Program-made: the position numbers and the translations under genes | Assembly: GCA_012514865.1 (NCBI GenBank) | Contig: JAAYZO010000751.1 | Span: 1 to 6,517, forward strand | Origin: Lentisphaerota bacterium | Lineage (GTDB): Bacteria > Verrucomicrobiota > Lentisphaeria > Oligosphaerales > JAFGRS01 | DNA length: 6,517 nt | Direction of reading: 5' to 3' | Notes under the pieces: generated by a model | Databases searched by the model: none | What the model was told of the DNA's origin: nothing | Seen by the model: only the letters and a program-made list of their open reading frames with translations | Shown: piece after piece, positions 4,060-6,517 of the stretch | Layout of the letters: every line of letters begins with the position of its first letter | Numbering within the stretch: position 1 is the stretch's first letter

Positions 4060-6045
4060 ATGCACATCCCGACGTGGGCGCTCTTCTTCGATTTCCACAC
4101 CATGCCGGCCAACCCGGATGTCGGCCGGGCCTTCGACATGGCGGCAATCACCGACTGGTTCCAGGAGTGCGGCGCCGACTACGTCGTCTTCCCGGCGCGC
4201 TGCAACCTGGGCACGGCCTACTACCCGACCCGCCTCGGCATACCGCACCCGTCACTCCAGGGCGACCTCTTCGGCGATCTGGTCAAGGCCTGCCACGACA
4301 AGGGCATCGCCATCAGCGCCTACATCAATGTCGGCCTGAGCCATGAGGAGGCCTACCGGCACCGCGAGTGGTGCGTGCTGCGCGCCGATGGCCGCAGCTA
4401 CACCGAGCCCTTCGGGCAGTCGTTCTTCCGCCAGATGTGCTACCACACCGACTACGCCGAGCACGTCATCGGCATGGCCCGCGAGGTCCTCGAGCGTTAC
4501 GACGTCGACGGCTTTTTCTTCGACTGCTTCAACACCCAGCCGTGCATCGGCCGCGAGTGCATGGAACGCATGATCGCCGAGGGCGTCGACTGGCGCGACG
4601 ACGAACAGCTCAACGACTTCAACTACCGCAAAATGGTGGCCATGGGCCGGAAGCTCTCCGAGGCCCTGCGCGGCGTCAAGCCGGACCTCCTCATCTACTT
4701 CAACGGCCTGGACTACGCCGCTCAGCAGGACCTCGGCACCTACCTCGAACTGGAGTGCCTGCCGCAGGGCGGCTGGGGCTACGAGCTCCTGCCCATGATC
4801 TCGCGCTACATGCGCACCCTCGGCAAGCCGGTGCTGAACATGACCGGGCGCTTCCAGAAGAGCTGGGGCGACTTCGGCGGCGTGCGCACGGTGGCCAGCG
4901 TCGAGTACGACTGCATCTACGGCATCGCCAACGGCGTCCCGCCGACCCTCGGCGACCACTTCCACCCGCGCGGCGATCTGAACCGCGCCGTGATGGCCCT
5001 CGACCGCGAGGTCTACGCCCGTCTGCAGCCCTTGCAGCCCTGGATCGAGGGCGCCGTCCCGGTGGTCGAGGCGGCGGCGGTGATGCTGGCCGACTACCCG
5101 GGCTACGCCTGGGCCGGCGGCAGCCGTCCGCAGACGAAGGCCCTGGCCGTGCAGTCGGCCAAGGCCGCCACCCGCGTGCTCTGCGAGCTGAAGGTGCAGT
5201 TCGACAACGTCACCACGGCCGTGCCCTGGGACCGCTATGGCCTCCTGGTGCTCCCCGCTGACATCGCGGTCACCCCCGAGATCGCGGCACGACTCCAGGC
5301 CCACCTCGACCGCGGCGGCGCCATCCTGTCGACCGGCCGCGCCGGCCTGGCGCCCGATGGCAAGGCCTTCGCCCTCGACGCCTGGGGCCTCGACTGCCAG
5401 GGCGATGATCCCTTCGACCCGGCCTTCCTCAGCGCCGCTCCCGGCTTCGCCGAGGGCCTGCCGGACATGCCGATCAGCCTGTACGAGCGCGGCATCGCCA
5501 TGGCGGCGCGCCCGGGCACCGAGGTCCTGGCGACGACCACGGCGCCCTACTACAACGCCATCTGGGACGGCCGCCATGGCCACCGCTACACGCCGCCGGA
5601 CCGCGATACCGGTCGGCCGGCCGTGACCCTCTGCGGCCGCGTTGCCCACGCCAGCCACCCGCTCTTCCGGACCTACTTCACCAGCGGCGCCCTGCCGATG
5701 CGCCAGGTGGTCGCCAACCTCCTGGCACGGCTGTTGCCCGAGCCGCTGATCCAGGCTCCCGGCGCGCCGGCCTTCACACGCATCACGGTCACCTCGCAGC
5801 CGGGCCGGCGCATGGTCTACGCCCTGGCGTACCTGCCCGAGTCACGGGGCGCCGGCATCAACATGATCGAGGAGCCGATGGAGGTCAGCGACCTCTGCCT
5901 GCGTCTGCGCCTGGATGGCCGCCGGCCGCGCCGGGCCTACCTGGCGCCGGGCGGCGAGGCGCTGGCCCTGTCGGTGGGTGACCGCTATGCCGAGGTGACG
6001 TTGCCGCGGCTGCGCGGCTGGGCCGTGGTGGTCTTCGAGGAGTAG
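4060..6045 (+). CDS. Glycoside hydrolase, GHL6-type TIM barrel with GH42-like trimerisation domain (GH151-like?)
   Basis: A 661-residue cytoplasmic protein without a signal peptide. Residues 1-330 form the barrel. ADYVVFPARCNLGTAYYPT (39-57) followed by GIAISAYINVG (82-92) is the hallmark of hypothetical glycosyl hydrolase 6 (GHL6). GFFFDCFN (151-158), with Asp155, is the best catalytic nucleophile candidate. LELECLPQGG (229-238), with Glu230/Glu232, and GDHFHPRG (298-305) are further active-site candidates. Residues 335-430 resemble the GH42 beta-galactosidase trimerisation domain: a YGLLVLP strand, then AARLQAHLDRGGAIL. About 545-661 is a beta-rich C-terminal domain. This architecture resembles GH151 alpha-L-fucosidases, but the family match is from memory and many GHL6 proteins are uncharacterised, so the sugar is open. 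ATG 4060 is chosen because AGGGGAG (4044-4050) precedes it by 9 bases; the frame extends to 3994 without support. It lies 4 bases from the LarA homolog, so the two are almost surely co-transcribed. Confidence 0.8.
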   Translation: MHIPTWALFFDFHTMPANPDVGRAFDMAAITDWFQECGADYVVFPARCNLGTAYYPTRLGIPHPSLQGDLFGDLVKACHDKGIAISAYINVGLSHEEAYRHREWCVLRADGRSYTEPFGQSFFRQMCYHTDYAEHVIGMAREVLERYDVDGFFFDCFNTQPCIGRECMERMIAEGVDWRDDEQLNDFNYRKMVAMGRKLSEALRGVKPDLLIYFNGLDYAAQQDLGTYLELECLPQGGWGYELLPMISRYMRTLGKPVLNMTGRFQKSWGDFGGVRTVASVEYDCIYGIANGVPPTLGDHFHPRGDLNRAVMALDREVYARLQPLQPWIEGAVPVVEAAAVMLADYPGYAWAGGSRPQTKALAVQSAKAATRVLCELKVQFDNVTTAVPWDRYGLLVLPADIAVTPEIAARLQAHLDRGGAILSTGRAGLAPDGKAFALDAWGLDCQGDDPFDPAFLSAAPGFAEGLPDMPISLYERGIAMAARPGTEVLATTTAPYYNAIWDGRHGHRYTPPDRDTGRPAVTLCGRVAHASHPLFRTYFTSGALPMRQVVANLLARLLPEPLIQAPGAPAFTRITVTSQPGRRMVYALAYLPESRGAGINMIEEPMEVSDLCLRLRLDGRRPRRAYLAPGGEALALSVGDRYAEVTLPRLRGWAVVVFEE

Positions 6046-6049
6046 TTGC

Positions 6050-6517
6050 ATGACGACGATGCAGGAGCTGCGTCTGCGCACCGCGGCCGCCGGCCGGAAT
6101 GCCGTGCGGGTCTTCCGTCTGCCGGCAGAGTGGCAGGTCGGTGTCTACCCGGCGGACTGGGGCCCGGCCCTGACCCCGGCGCAGGTCCGCCGCGCCTTCG
6201 CCGGCAGCCCGCGCACGGCCCCCATCGCGGTGGCGGCGCGCGGGGCGCGCTCCGCGGTCATCGTCGTCGACGACTTCCGTCGGCCGACGCCGGTCGAGTG
6301 CCTCTGCCTGGAGGTCCTCGACCAGCTCGAGGAAGCCGGCGTGCCGCGTCAGCGGGTGACGATCATCACCGGCGGCGGCGCCCACCGGGTGCAGCCGCGC
6401 CTGGAACGCCGCCGCCTCGGCGCCGCCCTCGAGGGCATCGGCGCCTGGGTCATCCACGACGCCTTCAGCCCCGAGGTGTGCTACGTCGGCCTGACCTCGG
6501 GCGGGACGCCGGTGCTG
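6050..6517 (+). CDS. LarA-family nickel-pincer racemase/epimerase homolog, N-terminal part (runs off the right edge)
   Basis: The first 156 codons of a Lar_N (DUF2088) protein; complete members are about 420 residues. LarA enzymes use a nickel-pincer nucleotide cofactor to racemise or epimerise 2-hydroxy acids by hydride transfer. Characterised members act on lactate, malate, phenyllactate or aldonates. Visible signatures are a leading LPAEWQVGVYP strand, SAVIVVDDFRRPTP (68-81; relatives usually read DD-[LI]-TRPTP), a long helix LDQLEEAGVP, then ITGGGAHR (106-113), which corresponds to the family's G-T-G-x-H-R with its metal-site histidine (here His112), and VIHDAFSPE followed by YVGLTSGGTPV. 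The cofactor-bearing lysine and the C-terminal domain are outside the window. ATG 6050 has GAGGAG (6037-6042) 7 bases upstream, inside the end of the glycosidase gene; the second in-frame ATG at 6059 is less well placed. The 4-base gap shows translational coupling with the glycosidase. Family secure, substrate unknown, probably a sugar acid from context. Confidence 0.85.
   Translation, partial: MTTMQELRLRTAAAGRNAVRVFRLPAEWQVGVYPADWGPALTPAQVRRAFAGSPRTAPIAVAARGARSAVIVVDDFRRPTPVECLCLEVLDQLEEAGVPRQRVTIITGGGAHRVQPRLERRRLGAALEGIGAWVIHDAFSPEVCYVGLTSGGTPVL

Noticed and set aside
4252..5658. 468-codon open frame on the minus strand opposite the glycosidase
   Set aside because: Its peptide is rich in Gly, Ala, Val, Asp and His runs with no recognisable domain. 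It is the expected mirror of a GC3-biased gene, and the plus-strand protein has clear domains over the same bases.

Overview
The window is a GC-rich stretch of bacterial chromosome with strong G/C bias at third codon positions, short leaders and clear Shine-Dalgarno sites. The taxon cannot be fixed from the sequence alone. The thioredoxin style, the inverted 9-mer CACGAARRN repeat, the hexamer ATCGNN repeat, a GHL6-type glycosidase and a LarA homolog together suggest a free-living carbohydrate degrader of the PVC group or a similar environmental phylum. This is an inference with low to moderate confidence.

Layout: (a) 1-~540 is insertion-sequence territory on the minus strand. It holds the first 26 codons of a transposase running off the left edge, its probable promoter, and behind it a degraded N-terminal fragment of an IS1634-type transposase. 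(b) 586-1121, minus strand, is a complete thioredoxin unit: promoter, gene and hairpin terminator. (c) 956-1655 is otherwise gene-free and holds GC-rich hairpins and an imperfect inverted repeat made of hexamers. (d) 1557-2432, plus strand, is a NagD-like HAD phosphatase with its own promoter. (e) 2433-2862 lies between two convergent genes and holds an inverted repeat made of 9-mers. (f) 2863-3807, minus strand, is a 3-hydroxyacyl-CoA-dehydrogenase-fold enzyme of the L-gulonate 3-dehydrogenase/carnitine dehydrogenase type. (g) 3808-4059 is a divergent control region. (h) 4060-6517, plus strand, is a tight two-gene unit: a GHL6-type glycoside hydrolase (possibly related to GH151 fucosidases), then 4 bases later the N-terminal half of a LarA (nickel-pincer racemase/epimerase) homolog that runs off the right edge.

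Working hypothesis: the right half is a small carbohydrate or sugar-acid utilisation module. The cytoplasmic glycosidase would release a sugar or uronic/aldonic acid, the LarA homolog would invert a hydroxyl next to the carboxylate, and the divergent dehydrogenase would oxidise the 3-hydroxyl of a similar acid. Only the gene order and family membership are seen; the pathway is inferred. The thioredoxin and HAD phosphatase look like independent housekeeping genes. The two inverted short-tandem repeats on either side of the HAD gene are the most unusual non-coding features.
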